Shown here: positions 8,141 to 16,606 of the stretch, piece after piece
How the letters are laid out: every line of letters starts with the position of its first letter
Numbering within the stretch: the first letter of the stretch is position 1
DNA from: Herbiconiux sp.
GTDB taxonomy: Bacteria; Actinomycetota; Actinomycetes; Actinomycetales; Microbacteriaceae
Direction of reading: 5' to 3'
Length of the DNA stretch: 64,000 bases
NCBI RefSeq assembly: GCF_023264855.1
Contig: NZ_JAHFUW010000012.1
Location: 30,853-94,852 of the forward strand
The notes under the pieces: model-generated
The model's database searches: none
The model's input: the letters and a program-made list of their open reading frames with translations, nothing else
Told to the model about the DNA's origin: nothing
Position numbers and translations under genes: made by a program

Positions 8141-9079
8141 GTGCCCGAGAACGTGACCGCGTGGTGGGAGCGGCGGCAGCGGTCGAAGGGATGCGAGACC
8201 CCCTACCCGGTCGGCCGGTACCGGGAGGCCTGGCGCCGGTATCCGGTGCTGGTGCGGCAGTACCATCCGGAGTTCAACGCCGGGCGCACCCTCAGCCAGA
8301 TCCCGCCGGCGGCCGACGTGTACCTCACCTGGCAGTGCGACGCGGGCCACCTGTTCGTCGCGACGCCGAGCGAGCAACGCAGCCGGCCGAGCGGTGGCCG
8401 GCGTCGACGCTCGGTGTGGTGCCCGGTGTGCGCCGAGATGGCGGTGCCCTCGCGGGTGGTCGCCGAGCGCGTTCACCCGCGCGTCGACGAGCCCGATCGC
8501 GTTCCCTCCGCCCCCGTTCCGCCCGCGTCCCCCGCTGCACCCGTCCCGGCCGTCGCGCCCGTGGCCGGGCGATCGGCCGCTCCCCGGCGGCCTGGAGCCG
8601 CAGGCCGTGCCGCCGTGCCGGCCGGCGAGGGATTGCGTCGTGTTCCCGGCAGCGCCTTCCGGAGCGCCCGGGCACCTCGCCCGGCCTCCGCCGTCGAGGC
8701 CGGCCTTCGGCAGCGGCTCGGCGAGCACTTCGCCTTCGACCTCGCACCGAACGCGGTGGCCGTGGGGCGGCCGTTCTTCGGCCGGCACGAAGTGTGGCCC
8801 GACTTCGTGATCGACGAGCTGCGGATCGCCGTCGAGTACGACACCGTCGGCCGTTTCGGCCTCGAGCACGTCGGCCCCCGCGAAGAGGCCGATCGGCGGA
8901 AGGACCGCCTGCTGCGGGAGGCCGGCTGGGAGGTGGTGCGCATCCGCTGCCGACCGCTGGAGGCGCTCGGCCCGCACGACCTGGTGGTGTCGGGGGTCAC
9001 CGCGAAGCTCGTCGACGATCTCGCGGCGGTGTTCGGCGCCCTCCGCGGCGAGCTCTTCGTCGAGGCGTACCGGCGCTGA
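8141..9079 (+). CDS. Zinc-ribbon protein with a C-terminal DUF559/PD-(D/E)XK-like domain
   Basis: The 312-residue protein starts at GTG 8141, directly behind the strong ribosome-binding run AAGGAGGAGGA. The N-terminus (WWERRQRSKGCETPYPVGRYREAW) leads into a treble-clef zinc motif (WQCDAGHLF then WCPVC). A Pro/Ala linker of about 70 residues follows. The last 110 residues read PDFVIDELRIAVEYD, then RRKDRLLREAGWEVVRI, the D...E-x-D...K layout of DUF559/very-short-patch-repair-like nuclease folds. Nuclease activity is an inference. It is divergent from the GIY-YIG-like gene, which also has a zinc ribbon. Confidence 0.7.
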   Translation: MPENVTAWWERRQRSKGCETPYPVGRYREAWRRYPVLVRQYHPEFNAGRTLSQIPPAADVYLTWQCDAGHLFVATPSEQRSRPSGGRRRRSVWCPVCAEMAVPSRVVAERVHPRVDEPDRVPSAPVPPASPAAPVPAVAPVAGRSAAPRRPGAAGRAAVPAGEGLRRVPGSAFRSARAPRPASAVEAGLRQRLGEHFAFDLAPNAVAVGRPFFGRHEVWPDFVIDELRIAVEYDTVGRFGLEHVGPREEADRRKDRLLREAGWEVVRIRCRPLEALGPHDLVVSGVTAKLVDDLAAVFGALRGELFVEAYRR

Positions 9080-9111
9080 TTCCGGCACGATTCCACAGCT
9101 CGGCTGAAGGG

Positions 9112-9120
9112 TTATCCACA
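9112..9120 (+). promoter_or_regulatory. Perfect DnaA box
   Basis: TTATCCACA matches the strict DnaA-box consensus. It lies about 50 bases upstream of the aminotransferase start, in the gap after the zinc-ribbon gene. A single box cannot be an origin; it could be a DnaA titration or regulatory site, or chance. Confidence 0.45.
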
Positions 9121-9157
9121 GCCGGACATATTCCCGGGCCGCTTTCGCAGCGCGAAC

Positions 9158-9163
9158 TAAGAT
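9158..9163 (+). promoter_or_regulatory. -10 hexamer of hisC (leaderless)
   Basis: TAAGAT ends six bases before the ATG at 9170. No ribosome-binding site precedes the start. No convincing -35 is visible. Confidence 0.55.
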
Positions 9164-9169
9164 GAACGA

Positions 9170-10267
9170 ATGAGTTCCGGCCCCCTGGACGCACGTTCCG
9201 ACGCTGCGGCGACCCCCGTGAAGCTCCGCCCTGAGATCCTGGCGTTGCCCTCCTACAAGCAGGGCAAGGCGGCCCCCGGCGGCTTCAAGCTCTCCTCCAA
9301 CGAGAACCCCTTCGATCCACTTCCCGGCGTGCTGGAGGCGGTGGATGCCGCCACCCGGCAGCTGCACCGCTACCCGAACGCCGGAGCGCCCGAGATCACC
9401 GCCCGGCTCGCCGCCGACTGGGGCGTCGAGCCCGAGGAGGTCATCGTCGCCGCTGGCTCGGTGGCCCTGCTCACCCACTTCACCCAGGCGGCGGCCGGCC
9501 CGGGCGACGAGGTCGTCTACTCCTGGCGCTCGTTCGAGGCCTACCCGTGGATGACGGTCATCCCGAGTGCCGTGCAGGTGCCGGTGCCCAACACCCCCGG
9601 CCACCGTCATGACCTCGACGCGATGGCCGCCGCGATCACCGACCGCACCCGCCTGGTGATCGTCTGCAGCCCCAACAACCCCACCTCGACGGTCGTCACC
9701 GAAGACGAGTTCGAGACCTTCATGGCGAAGGTGCCGAGCCACGTGCTCGTGATCCTCGACGAGGCCTACGCCGAGTTCGTCACCGATCCGGCCGCCGTGA
9801 ACGGCCGCGAGCTGATCCACCGCTACCCGAACCTCGTCGTGCTGCGCACCTTCTCCAAGGCCTACGGGCTCGCCGGGCTGCGGATCGGCTACGGCATCGG
9901 CCCGGCCGCCATCCTGGCCGCCGCCCGCACCACGATCATCCCGCTCAGCCTCACCGATCAGGCCCAGGTGGCCGCCGTCGCCTCGCTCGACCGCAGCGAC
10001 GAGCTGCGTGCACGCGTCGACGACATCACCGCCCGCCGCGACGCCGTCTACGACGCGCTGGTGGGGCTCGGGCACACCGACATCCCGAGGCCGCACGGCA
10101 ACTTCGTCTGGTTCCCCGCGGGCGAGCGCAGCCAGGAGGTGGCCGAGACCTTCCTGCGGCACGGCATCGTCGCGCGCGCCTACCTGCCCGACGGTGTGCG
10201 GCTCACCATCGGCGAGCAGGAGTCGGTCGAGAACATCCTGTCCGCCGCCGAAGAGATTGCGAGGTAA
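9170..10267 (+). CDS. hisC: Histidinol-phosphate / aromatic aminotransferase
   Basis: The 365-residue class I/II PLP aminotransferase has SSNENPF near residue 44, the cofactor-binding D-x-AYAEF segment, and the PLP lysine at about residue 230 in TFSKAYGLAGLRIGYG. HisC-type enzymes convert imidazole-acetol phosphate to histidinol phosphate; close actinobacterial relatives (Pat) prefer aromatic 2-oxoacids. It is followed after four bases by the E1-alpha gene of an oxoacid dehydrogenase. That context fits removal of amino groups feeding the complex better than a histidine-only role. Which substrate dominates cannot be decided from sequence. Confidence 0.82.
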   Translation: MSSGPLDARSDAAATPVKLRPEILALPSYKQGKAAPGGFKLSSNENPFDPLPGVLEAVDAATRQLHRYPNAGAPEITARLAADWGVEPEEVIVAAGSVALLTHFTQAAAGPGDEVVYSWRSFEAYPWMTVIPSAVQVPVPNTPGHRHDLDAMAAAITDRTRLVIVCSPNNPTSTVVTEDEFETFMAKVPSHVLVILDEAYAEFVTDPAAVNGRELIHRYPNLVVLRTFSKAYGLAGLRIGYGIGPAAILAAARTTIIPLSLTDQAQVAAVASLDRSDELRARVDDITARRDAVYDALVGLGHTDIPRPHGNFVWFPAGERSQEVAETFLRHGIVARAYLPDGVRLTIGEQESVENILSAAEEIAR

Positions 10268-10271
10268 CCGG

Positions 10272-11429
10272 ATGGCCGACACCATCATCGCGAACCCCAC
10301 CGCCGGGCCCGCCACCGAGACCACGGTGCAGTTCCTGACCCCGGAAGGCGAGTTCGCTCCGAGCGAGAGCGCCGAGGAATACGCCTCGTACCTCGATCGC
10401 CTCAGCCACGACGACCTCCAGCAGTTCTACCGCCACATGGCGGTGGTGCGCCGCTTCGACCACGAGGGCACCAACCTGCAGCGCCAGGGCCAGATGGCGC
10501 TCTGGGTGCCGAGCCACGGCCAGGAGGCCGCCCAGGTCGGCTCCGCCTTCGCCGCGAAGCCGCAAGACCACATCTTCCCCTCGTACCGCGAGCACGCGGT
10601 CGCCCACGTGCGCGGCATCGACCTGCTCTCGATCGTCGAGCTGCTGCGCGGCAACACGCACGGCGGTTGGGACCCGACCGATCCGGCCAACGGCAACTTC
10701 CACGGCTACTGCCTCGTCATCGGCTCGCACACGCTGCACGCCACCGGCTACGCCATGGGCATGCAGCGCGATGGCGTGGTGGGCACGGGCGACGACTCCG
10801 TAGACGCCGCCGTGCTCGCCTACTTCGGAGACGGCTCCACCTCGCAGGGCGACGTGAGCGAGGCCTTCGTGTTCTCGGCCTCGGCGCAGAGCCCGAACGT
10901 GTTCTTCCTGCAGAACAACCACTGGGCCATCTCGGTGCCGGTGTCGGTGCAGTCGCGCATCCCGCTCTACCTGCGCTCGCGCGGCTTCGGGGTGCCCAGC
11001 GTGCAGATCGACGGCAACGACGTGCTCGCGAGCTTCGCGGTCACCGCGAAGCACCTCGACGAGGCGCGAGCCGGGAACGGCCCGCAGTTCATCGAGGCGC
11101 TCACCTACCGCATCGGCGCGCACACCTCGTCCGACGACCCCAGCAAATACCAGGATCAGGCGCTGTACGACTACTGGGTCGCGCGCGACCCCATCGTCCG
11201 CTTCGAGACGTACCTCCGCTCGCTCGGCGAGGGAGACGCGTTCTTCGCCGCGATCGCCGAGGAGGCCGACGACTACGCGGCCGACATCCGTCACCGCACC
11301 CTGGCGCTCACCCCGCCGCCCGCCTCGATCATGTTCGACCACGTGTACTCCGAGCCGCACCCCGTGATGCAGGAGCAGAAGCTCTGGCTCGAACGGTACG
11401 AGGCTTCGTTCGAAGGGGATCAGGCATGA
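10272..11429 (+). CDS. bkdA: Branched-chain 2-oxoacid (or pyruvate) dehydrogenase E1 alpha subunit
   Basis: The 385-residue thiamine-diphosphate enzyme subunit has the GDGSTSQGDVSEAF...QNNHWAIS motif (GDG...N, binding Mg-ThDP) near residues 193-220. SSDDPSKY near residue 295 corresponds to the regulatory phospho-loop region. With E1 beta it decarboxylates a 2-oxoacid and acylates the lipoyl arm of E2. It belongs to the four-gene run hisC-E1a-E1b-E2, and its stop overlaps the next start by four bases (ATGA). Actinobacterial BCKDH complexes have this layout, while housekeeping PDH there uses a single-chain AceE. Confidence 0.88.
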   Translation: MADTIIANPTAGPATETTVQFLTPEGEFAPSESAEEYASYLDRLSHDDLQQFYRHMAVVRRFDHEGTNLQRQGQMALWVPSHGQEAAQVGSAFAAKPQDHIFPSYREHAVAHVRGIDLLSIVELLRGNTHGGWDPTDPANGNFHGYCLVIGSHTLHATGYAMGMQRDGVVGTGDDSVDAAVLAYFGDGSTSQGDVSEAFVFSASAQSPNVFFLQNNHWAISVPVSVQSRIPLYLRSRGFGVPSVQIDGNDVLASFAVTAKHLDEARAGNGPQFIEALTYRIGAHTSSDDPSKYQDQALYDYWVARDPIVRFETYLRSLGEGDAFFAAIAEEADDYAADIRHRTLALTPPPASIMFDHVYSEPHPVMQEQKLWLERYEASFEGDQA

Positions 11430-12454
11430 GCGTCACCGATCTGACCGGCACGGCCACGGAATCCGCCCCCGCCTCGCGCGTCGAAGAGCTGCCGATGGCC
11501 AAGGCGCTCAACGCCGGGCTCCGGCAGGCGCTCGCCGACGACCCCAAGGTGCTGCTGATGGGAGAAGACATCGGCCGTCTGGGCGGCGTCTTCCGCGTCA
11601 CCGAAGGCCTGCAGGCCGAGTTCGGCACCGACCGCGTCGTCGACACGCCGTTGGCCGAGTCCGGCATCATCGGCACGGCCATCGGCCTGGCGCTGCGCGG
11701 CTACCGCCCGGTGTGCGAGATCCAGTTCGACGGCTTCATCTACCCCGGCTTCGACCAGATCACCAGCCAGCTGGCCAAGCTGACGAACCGCGGATCGGGC
11801 GCCTTCTCGATGCCCGTGGTCATCCGGGTGCCCTACGGCGGGCACATCGGCGCCGTCGAGCACCACCAGGAGAGCCCGGAGACGTACTTCGCGCACACCG
11901 CCGGCCTCCGCGTGGTGAGCCCGTCGACGCCGAACGACGCGTACTGGATGATCCAGGAGGCGATCGCCTCGAACGACCCGGTGATGTTCTTCGAGCCCAA
12001 GAGCCGCTACTGGCCCAAGGGCCCGGTCGACTTCGCCGGCACCGCGGCGCCGCTGCACGCCTCGCGCGTGGTGCGTACGGGAACGGATGTCACGCTGCTG
12101 GCCCACGGCGCGATGGTGAGTGTGCTGATGGCCGCCGCCGAGATCGCCGCCGAGGAGGGGGTGAGCGCCGAGGTCGTCGACCTGCGCTCGCTCAGCCCGA
12201 TCGACTACGGACCGATCATCGACTCGGTCACCAAGACCGGCCGCCTGGTCGTGGCGCAGGAGGCTCCCGGCTTCGTGAGCCTCGGCTCGGAGATCGCCGC
12301 CACCGTGTCGGAGCGTGCGTTCTACTCGCTGCAGGCGCCGGTGCTCCGGGTCTCCGGCTTCGACACCCCGTTCCCACCCGCCAAGCTCGAGACGCTCTAC
12401 CTCCCTGACGCCGACCGCGTCATGGAGGCCGTCGACCGGGTGATGGCCCACTAG
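11426..12454 (+). CDS. bkdB: Branched-chain 2-oxoacid (or pyruvate) dehydrogenase E1 beta subunit
   Basis: The 342-residue transketolase-type subunit contains [38 protein letters not shown] and the [11 protein letters not shown] active-site region. The C-terminal transketolase domain includes [11 protein letters not shown] and [13 protein letters not shown]. The ATG overlaps the E1-alpha stop, so the two subunits are probably made in equal amounts. The first 25 residues form a polar extension before the conserved start. It pairs with E1 alpha and hands the acyl group to the E2 encoded next. Confidence 0.9.
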   Translation: MSVTDLTGTATESAPASRVEELPMAKALNAGLRQALADDPKVLLMGEDIGRLGGVFRVTEGLQAEFGTDRVVDTPLAESGIIGTAIGLALRGYRPVCEIQFDGFIYPGFDQITSQLAKLTNRGSGAFSMPVVIRVPYGGHIGAVEHHQESPETYFAHTAGLRVVSPSTPNDAYWMIQEAIASNDPVMFFEPKSRYWPKGPVDFAGTAAPLHASRVVRTGTDVTLLAHGAMVSVLMAAAEIAAEEGVSAEVVDLRSLSPIDYGPIIDSVTKTGRLVVAQEAPGFVSLGSEIAATVSERAFYSLQAPVLRVSGFDTPFPPAKLETLYLPDADRVMEAVDRVMAH

Positions 12455-12473
12455 GGCCAGGAGGAGACCTGCC

Positions 12474-13886
12474 ATGACCAGCTCCCAGTTCCACCTCCCG
12501 GATGTCGGCGAAGGCCTCACTGAGGCCGAGATCGTCTCGTGGAAGGTCGCTCCCGGCGACACCATCGCGATCAACCAGGTGATCGTCGAGATCGAGACCG
12601 CCAAGTCGCTCGTCGAGCTGCCCTCGCCGTTCGCGGGCACCGTCGAGGGCCTGCTCGTCGAAGAGGGCGCCACGGTCGATGTGGGCACGCCGATCATCAC
12701 GGTCACCGCCACCGATGGCGCGGAAGCGCCGCCGGCCCCCGAGCCCGTCGATCGGCACGAGGCCGCCGGGGCTCCCGTCGCCGGTTCCGCGTCCGCCTCC
12801 CCCGATCTCACCGCTGCCGCAACGCTCGCCGCCTCGGCGCAGACGACGGCCGCCGCCGAGGAGAAGCCCGGCGCGGTGCTCGTGGGATACGGCATCAAGG
12901 GGCACGTCTCCAGCCGGCGCACGGGTCGAAGCGGCGCCCGCGCCGCCGTCCCGGCCATCGGCGAAGCTCCCGGTGCCGCTCGTCCGTCCACCCGGCCGGC
13001 CCGCGTTCCGCAGCCGATTGCCGGTCTGCCGGTCATCGCGAAACCGCCCATCCGCAAGCTCGCCAAAGACCTCGGCGTCGATCTCAACGAGGTCACGCCG
13101 ACAGGGCTGATCGGCGACATCACGCGGGAGGACGTCATCCGGCACGCCGACCAGGCGAAGGTCTTCCACAACATCGAGACCCCTCAGTGGGCGCCGGTGC
13201 GGGAGGAGCGGATCCCGGTCAAGGGCATGCGCAAGCAGATCGCCAAGGCGATGGTGGCCTCGAAGTTCACGGCGCCGCACGTCTCGCTCTTCGTCGACGT
13301 GGATGCCACGCGCACCATGGAGTACGTGAAGCGGTTGAAGACCTCGCCCGACTTCGTGGGCGTGAAGATCTCGCCGCTCTTGATCATGGCCAAGGCGATG
13401 ATCTGGGCCGTGCGACGCAACCCCATGGTCAATTCGGCCTGGACCGACAAAGAGATCATCGTGCGCAACTATGTGAACCTCGGCATCGCCGCGGCCACCC
13501 CGCGCGGGCTGATCGTCCCGAACATCAAAGACGCGCACGACATGTCGCTGCGCGAGCTCGCCGGTGCCTTGGAGCAGCTCACCATCACGGCGCGGGAGGG
13601 CCGCACCTCCCCCGCCGAGATGTCCGACGGCACCATCACCATCACGAACATCGGCGTCTTCGGGATGGACACGGGCACCCCGATCCTGAACCCCGGCGAG
13701 GTGGCGATCGTGGCCCTCGGCACCATCAGGCAGAAGCCCTGGGTGGTCGACGGCGAGGTGCGCCCCCGCTTCGTCACCACGATCGGCGCGAGTTTCGACC
13801 ACCGCGTGGTCGACGGCGACGTGGCCAGCCGCTTCGTGGCCGACGTGGCTTCGATCATCGAGGAGCCCGCTCTCCTCCTCGACTGA
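12474..13886 (+). CDS. bkdC: Dihydrolipoamide acyltransferase E2 of the oxoacid dehydrogenase
   Basis: The 470-residue protein has one lipoyl domain (residues 1-80, lipoylated Lys44 in [11 protein letters not shown]) and an Ala/Pro linker. A peripheral-subunit-binding domain near 190-230 reads [19 protein letters not shown]. The catalytic domain ends in [11 protein letters not shown] with active-site His about 443. It accepts the acyl group from E1 and transfers it to CoA. A Shine-Dalgarno AGGAGA lies a few bases before the ATG. No E3 (lipoamide dehydrogenase) gene follows, so E3 must be supplied from elsewhere. Confidence 0.92.
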   Translation: MTSSQFHLPDVGEGLTEAEIVSWKVAPGDTIAINQVIVEIETAKSLVELPSPFAGTVEGLLVEEGATVDVGTPIITVTATDGAEAPPAPEPVDRHEAAGAPVAGSASASPDLTAAATLAASAQTTAAAEEKPGAVLVGYGIKGHVSSRRTGRSGARAAVPAIGEAPGAARPSTRPARVPQPIAGLPVIAKPPIRKLAKDLGVDLNEVTPTGLIGDITREDVIRHADQAKVFHNIETPQWAPVREERIPVKGMRKQIAKAMVASKFTAPHVSLFVDVDATRTMEYVKRLKTSPDFVGVKISPLLIMAKAMIWAVRRNPMVNSAWTDKEIIVRNYVNLGIAAATPRGLIVPNIKDAHDMSLRELAGALEQLTITAREGRTSPAEMSDGTITITNIGVFGMDTGTPILNPGEVAIVALGTIRQKPWVVDGEVRPRFVTTIGASFDHRVVDGDVASRFVADVASIIEEPALLLD

Positions 13887-13913
13887 GGCGGCGCTCCGGC
13901 ACCCCCGGTGGGC

Positions 13914-14627
13914 TCAACCGGCCGGCGCAGGCGCCGGAGTCGGCGACAGGGAGAGGTCGACCCGGTCGAGGGCGACCAGGCGGAGGCCCGCGTCACCCCA
14001 GTAACAGGTCTGAAGCAGGATGTCGGCGTCCAGACCCGCGGTGGCCGTGGCGGCGTCGTCGCCGGCCTGGGCGTCGCGGCTGCCGGAGACCTGGTAGTCG
14101 CCGTCGAGATCGGTGCCGGTGATGGTGACGAGATCGAGGGGCTCCAGCTGGAGCACGAGGTCTCCGTCGCAGTAGTTGTGGGCGCCCACGATCGGGGCGA
14201 CGGCGCCGATGTCCATCCGCACCCACTGGCAGTTGTCGAGTTCCACCTGGAATCCGCGCGTGGCGACCTGGATGGCGTCGTGCCGCTGCGCGCGCGAAGG
14301 CGCTTCCTGGCTCGGCGGCGCGGCCTGCTCGGGCTCGTCCCGCGGGGCGTCCTCGCGCACAGCATCGGCCGGTTGGGGCTGATCGCCCTGGGAACCCGCG
14401 GCGTCGACGTCGGGTGCGACGGATGGCGCCGGCTGGGCGGTATCGGGCCCGGCCAGGACGGTGCTGGTAGTGGCATCCGTGGTCTGCTGCGAAGGGTGCG
14501 CCGCCTGTGCCGCCACAGCCCAGCCGATGCCGCCCAGGAGCGCCGCCGTCGCCAGGGAGGCGACGATCCGCCGGGGCAGGGCGGCGCGGCGCTGCCGGCG
14601 GTGGTATTCGGCGAACTCGGGGCGCAT
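13914..14627 (-). CDS. Membrane-anchored extracytoplasmic protein of unknown function
   Basis: The 237-residue protein has a basic N-terminus (EYHRRQRRAALPRR), one hydrophobic helix at about residues 20-42, a Pro/Ala/Glu-rich stretch to about 120, and a folded C-terminal domain. The latter has four cysteines in the segments NCQW, YCDG and TCYWG plus many hydrophobic beta-like strands. I do not recognise the family. Two ATGs stand in tandem; the second (14627) has the better spacing from GGGAGGG. It is divergent from znuA, so the Zur box at 14709 lies in its upstream region too. Confidence 0.6.
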   Translation of the reverse strand: MRPEFAEYHRRQRRAALPRRIVASLATAALLGGIGWAVAAQAAHPSQQTTDATTSTVLAGPDTAQPAPSVAPDVDAAGSQGDQPQPADAVREDAPRDEPEQAAPPSQEAPSRAQRHDAIQVATRGFQVELDNCQWVRMDIGAVAPIVGAHNYCDGDLVLQLEPLDLVTITGTDLDGDYQVSGSRDAQAGDDAATATAGLDADILLQTCYWGDAGLRLVALDRVDLSLSPTPAPAPAG

Positions 14628-14708
14628 CATCCCTCCCGGCCGGACGATAGCAGCCCGACGTGTCGACCTGGAGGCCGGAAGGCGGCCATCGCCCGCGATC
14701 GCTGATTT

Positions 14709-14723
14709 TGAAAATCATTATCA
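14709..14723 (+). promoter_or_regulatory. Zur box (zinc-responsive operator)
   Basis: TGAAAATCATTATCA is a 7-1-7 inverted repeat matching the actinobacterial Zur pattern TGANAATNATTNTCA. It lies 45 bases before the znuA start in an AT-rich island that is unusual for this window. A Fur-family gene follows znuB, consistent with Zur repressing the uptake operon when zinc is sufficient. Confidence 0.82.
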
Positions 14724-14767
14724 ATTAGGTAGCGTTGAAGCGTTCCCGAGATAGACAGGCCTCCCCC

Positions 14768-15709
14768 GTGAAATCACGCTTCCTCTTCTCCGCTGCTGCC
14801 CTCGCCGCTTCCGCGCTCCTGCTGAGCGGATGCGCGGCCGGCTCGTCGGCGGATGCCGGCGCCGGCAGCACCTCCGATGGCGCATCCGACAGCGGCGGCG
14901 TGCGCGTCGTCGCCTCCACCAACGTGTACGGCAGCATCGCCGAGCTGGTGGGCGGCGACTTCGTCGACGTCACCTCGCTCATCGACAGCCCCGACCAAGA
15001 CCCGCACGAGTACCAGGCCGACGCGCGCAACCAGCTCGCGCTCTCGAAGGCGCAGATCGTGATCGAGAACGGCGGCGGCTACGACGACTTCATCGACACG
15101 ATGCTCGCCGCGGCCGACAACCCCGACGCGGTCGTGCTGAACGCCGCCGATCTCTCCGGCTACGACCAGGAGCCGGCCGAGGGCGAGTTCAACGAGCACG
15201 TCTGGTACGACTTCCCCACGGTGTCCAAGGTCGTCGACCAGCTGGTGACCGAGCTCTCGGCGGCCGACCCGGCCGAAGCATCCGTGTTCCAGGCCAACGG
15301 CGCGAGCGTGAAGACGCAGCTCGAGACGCTCGAGAGCACCGCGGAAGAGCTCAAGACCACCGCGGCCGGCACCGGTGTCGCCATCACCGAGCCCGTCCCC
15401 CTCTACCTGCTCGACTCGGTCGGCCTCGACAACAAGACTCCGGATGCCTTCAGCGAGGCCGTCGAGGAGGACACCGACGCGCCCGCCATCGTGTTGCAGG
15501 ACACGCTCGCGCTGTTCGACTCCAAGCAGGTCTCCCTGCTGGTCTACAACGCGCAGACCGGCGGACCCCAGACCGACGCCCTGGTCGAGGCGGCGAAGAA
15601 GAACGGCATCCCGAGCGTCGCGGTCACGGAGACCCTGCCCGACGGCGACGACTACTTCACCTGGATGACGGGCAACCTCGATGCGATCGCCGAAGCGCTC
15701 GCCCAGTAG
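14768..15709 (+). CDS. znuA: Zinc ABC transporter substrate-binding lipoprotein
   Basis: The 313-residue cluster A-I metal-binding lipoprotein starts at GTG, which gives a clean lipoprotein signal ending LLLSGC. It contains VVASTNVYGSIAELVG, DPHEYQ (metal ligand His), ENGGGYDD and EHVWYDFPTV (second His ligand). A C-terminal LVYNAQTGGPQTDALV segment follows. An in-frame TTG at 14735 would add 11 charged residues and is less likely. It is the first gene of znuA-znuC-znuB-zur behind a Zur box. Manganese cannot be fully excluded, but the Zur box points to zinc. Confidence 0.88.
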   Translation: MKSRFLFSAAALAASALLLSGCAAGSSADAGAGSTSDGASDSGGVRVVASTNVYGSIAELVGGDFVDVTSLIDSPDQDPHEYQADARNQLALSKAQIVIENGGGYDDFIDTMLAAADNPDAVVLNAADLSGYDQEPAEGEFNEHVWYDFPTVSKVVDQLVTELSAADPAEASVFQANGASVKTQLETLESTAEELKTTAAGTGVAITEPVPLYLLDSVGLDNKTPDAFSEAVEEDTDAPAIVLQDTLALFDSKQVSLLVYNAQTGGPQTDALVEAAKKNGIPSVAVTETLPDGDDYFTWMTGNLDAIAEALAQ

Positions 15710-15718
15710 GGTTTCCCC

Positions 15719-16606
15719 GTGACCCGCAGCCCTGCGCCCTCGTCGGCCGGTACCCCGTCGGGGCCGGCCGATGCGGTGCTGTCGCTGCGCGACGCCTCGC
15801 TCGCGTTCGGGGATCGCACGCTCTGGTCGGGCCTGGATCTCGATGTGCGGCGAGGCGAGTTCATCGCCGTGCTCGGGGCCAACGGATCGGGCAAATCGAG
15901 CCTTCTGAAGGTGATCCTCGGCCAGCAGAGGCTCTCCGGCGGCAGCATCCGGTTCCTCGGCGAACCCGGGCGGCGCGGCGACCGGCGGATCGGCTACGTG
16001 CCCCAGCAGAAGCTCGCCGACGACGGTACTCCCCTGCGTGCCCGCGACCTGGTCGCGCTCGGCCTGAGCGGCCATCGCTGGGGTGTGCCGCTGCCCTCCA
16101 CCGCCCGTCGTCGCGAGGTCGACGAGCTGCTCGCCGCGGTCGGCGCCACCGCCTACGCGAACGTCGGCGTCTCCACGCTCTCCGGCGGCGAGCAGCAGCG
16201 CATCCGGATCGGCCAGGCGCTGGCCGGCTCACCGCGCCTGCTGCTCTGCGACGAGCCGCTGCTCTCGCTCGACCTCACGCACCAGCGCGCGGTCAGCGAG
16301 CTGATCGACCGGCAGCGCCGCGAGCGGGACTTCGGCGTGCTGTTCGTCACGCACGACGTCAACCCGATCCTCGGCATGGTCGACCGGGTGCTCTATCTCG
16401 CGGGCGGTGGCTTCCGCATCGGCACGCCCGACGAGGTGCTGCGAACCGAGGTGCTCAGCGAGCTCTACGGATCGCGGGTCGACGTCATCCGCACCCACGG
16501 TCGCGTGATCGTGGTGGGCGCGCCCGACCACTCGCACGTGCACGAGGAGCACGAGCCCACTCCCGGTCGGGCGCACGGCCGCGGCGCCGAGGGGCTCGCC
16601 TCGTGA
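15719..16606 (+). CDS. znuC: Zinc ABC transporter ATP-binding protein
   Basis: The 295-residue ABC ATPase has Walker A GANGSGKS (residues 53-60), the signature LSGGEQQR, Walker B RLLLCDEPLLSLD and the H-loop THDV. A His/Glu-rich tail containing DHSHVHEEHE could bind zinc and is typical of metal-handling proteins. It powers ZnuB. The GTG start lies nine bases after the znuA stop, and the stop overlaps the znuB start by four bases. Confidence 0.9.
   Translation: MTRSPAPSSAGTPSGPADAVLSLRDASLAFGDRTLWSGLDLDVRRGEFIAVLGANGSGKSSLLKVILGQQRLSGGSIRFLGEPGRRGDRRIGYVPQQKLADDGTPLRARDLVALGLSGHRWGVPLPSTARRREVDELLAAVGATAYANVGVSTLSGGEQQRIRIGQALAGSPRLLLCDEPLLSLDLTHQRAVSELIDRQRRERDFGVLFVTHDVNPILGMVDRVLYLAGGGFRIGTPDEVLRTEVLSELYGSRVDVIRTHGRVIVVGAPDHSHVHEEHEPTPGRAHGRGAEGLAS

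Noticed and set aside
14735..14767. TTG 14735 as the znuA start
   Set aside because: It adds eleven charged residues ahead of a normal lipoprotein signal and lies close to the Zur box; GTG 14768 gives the expected signal length.
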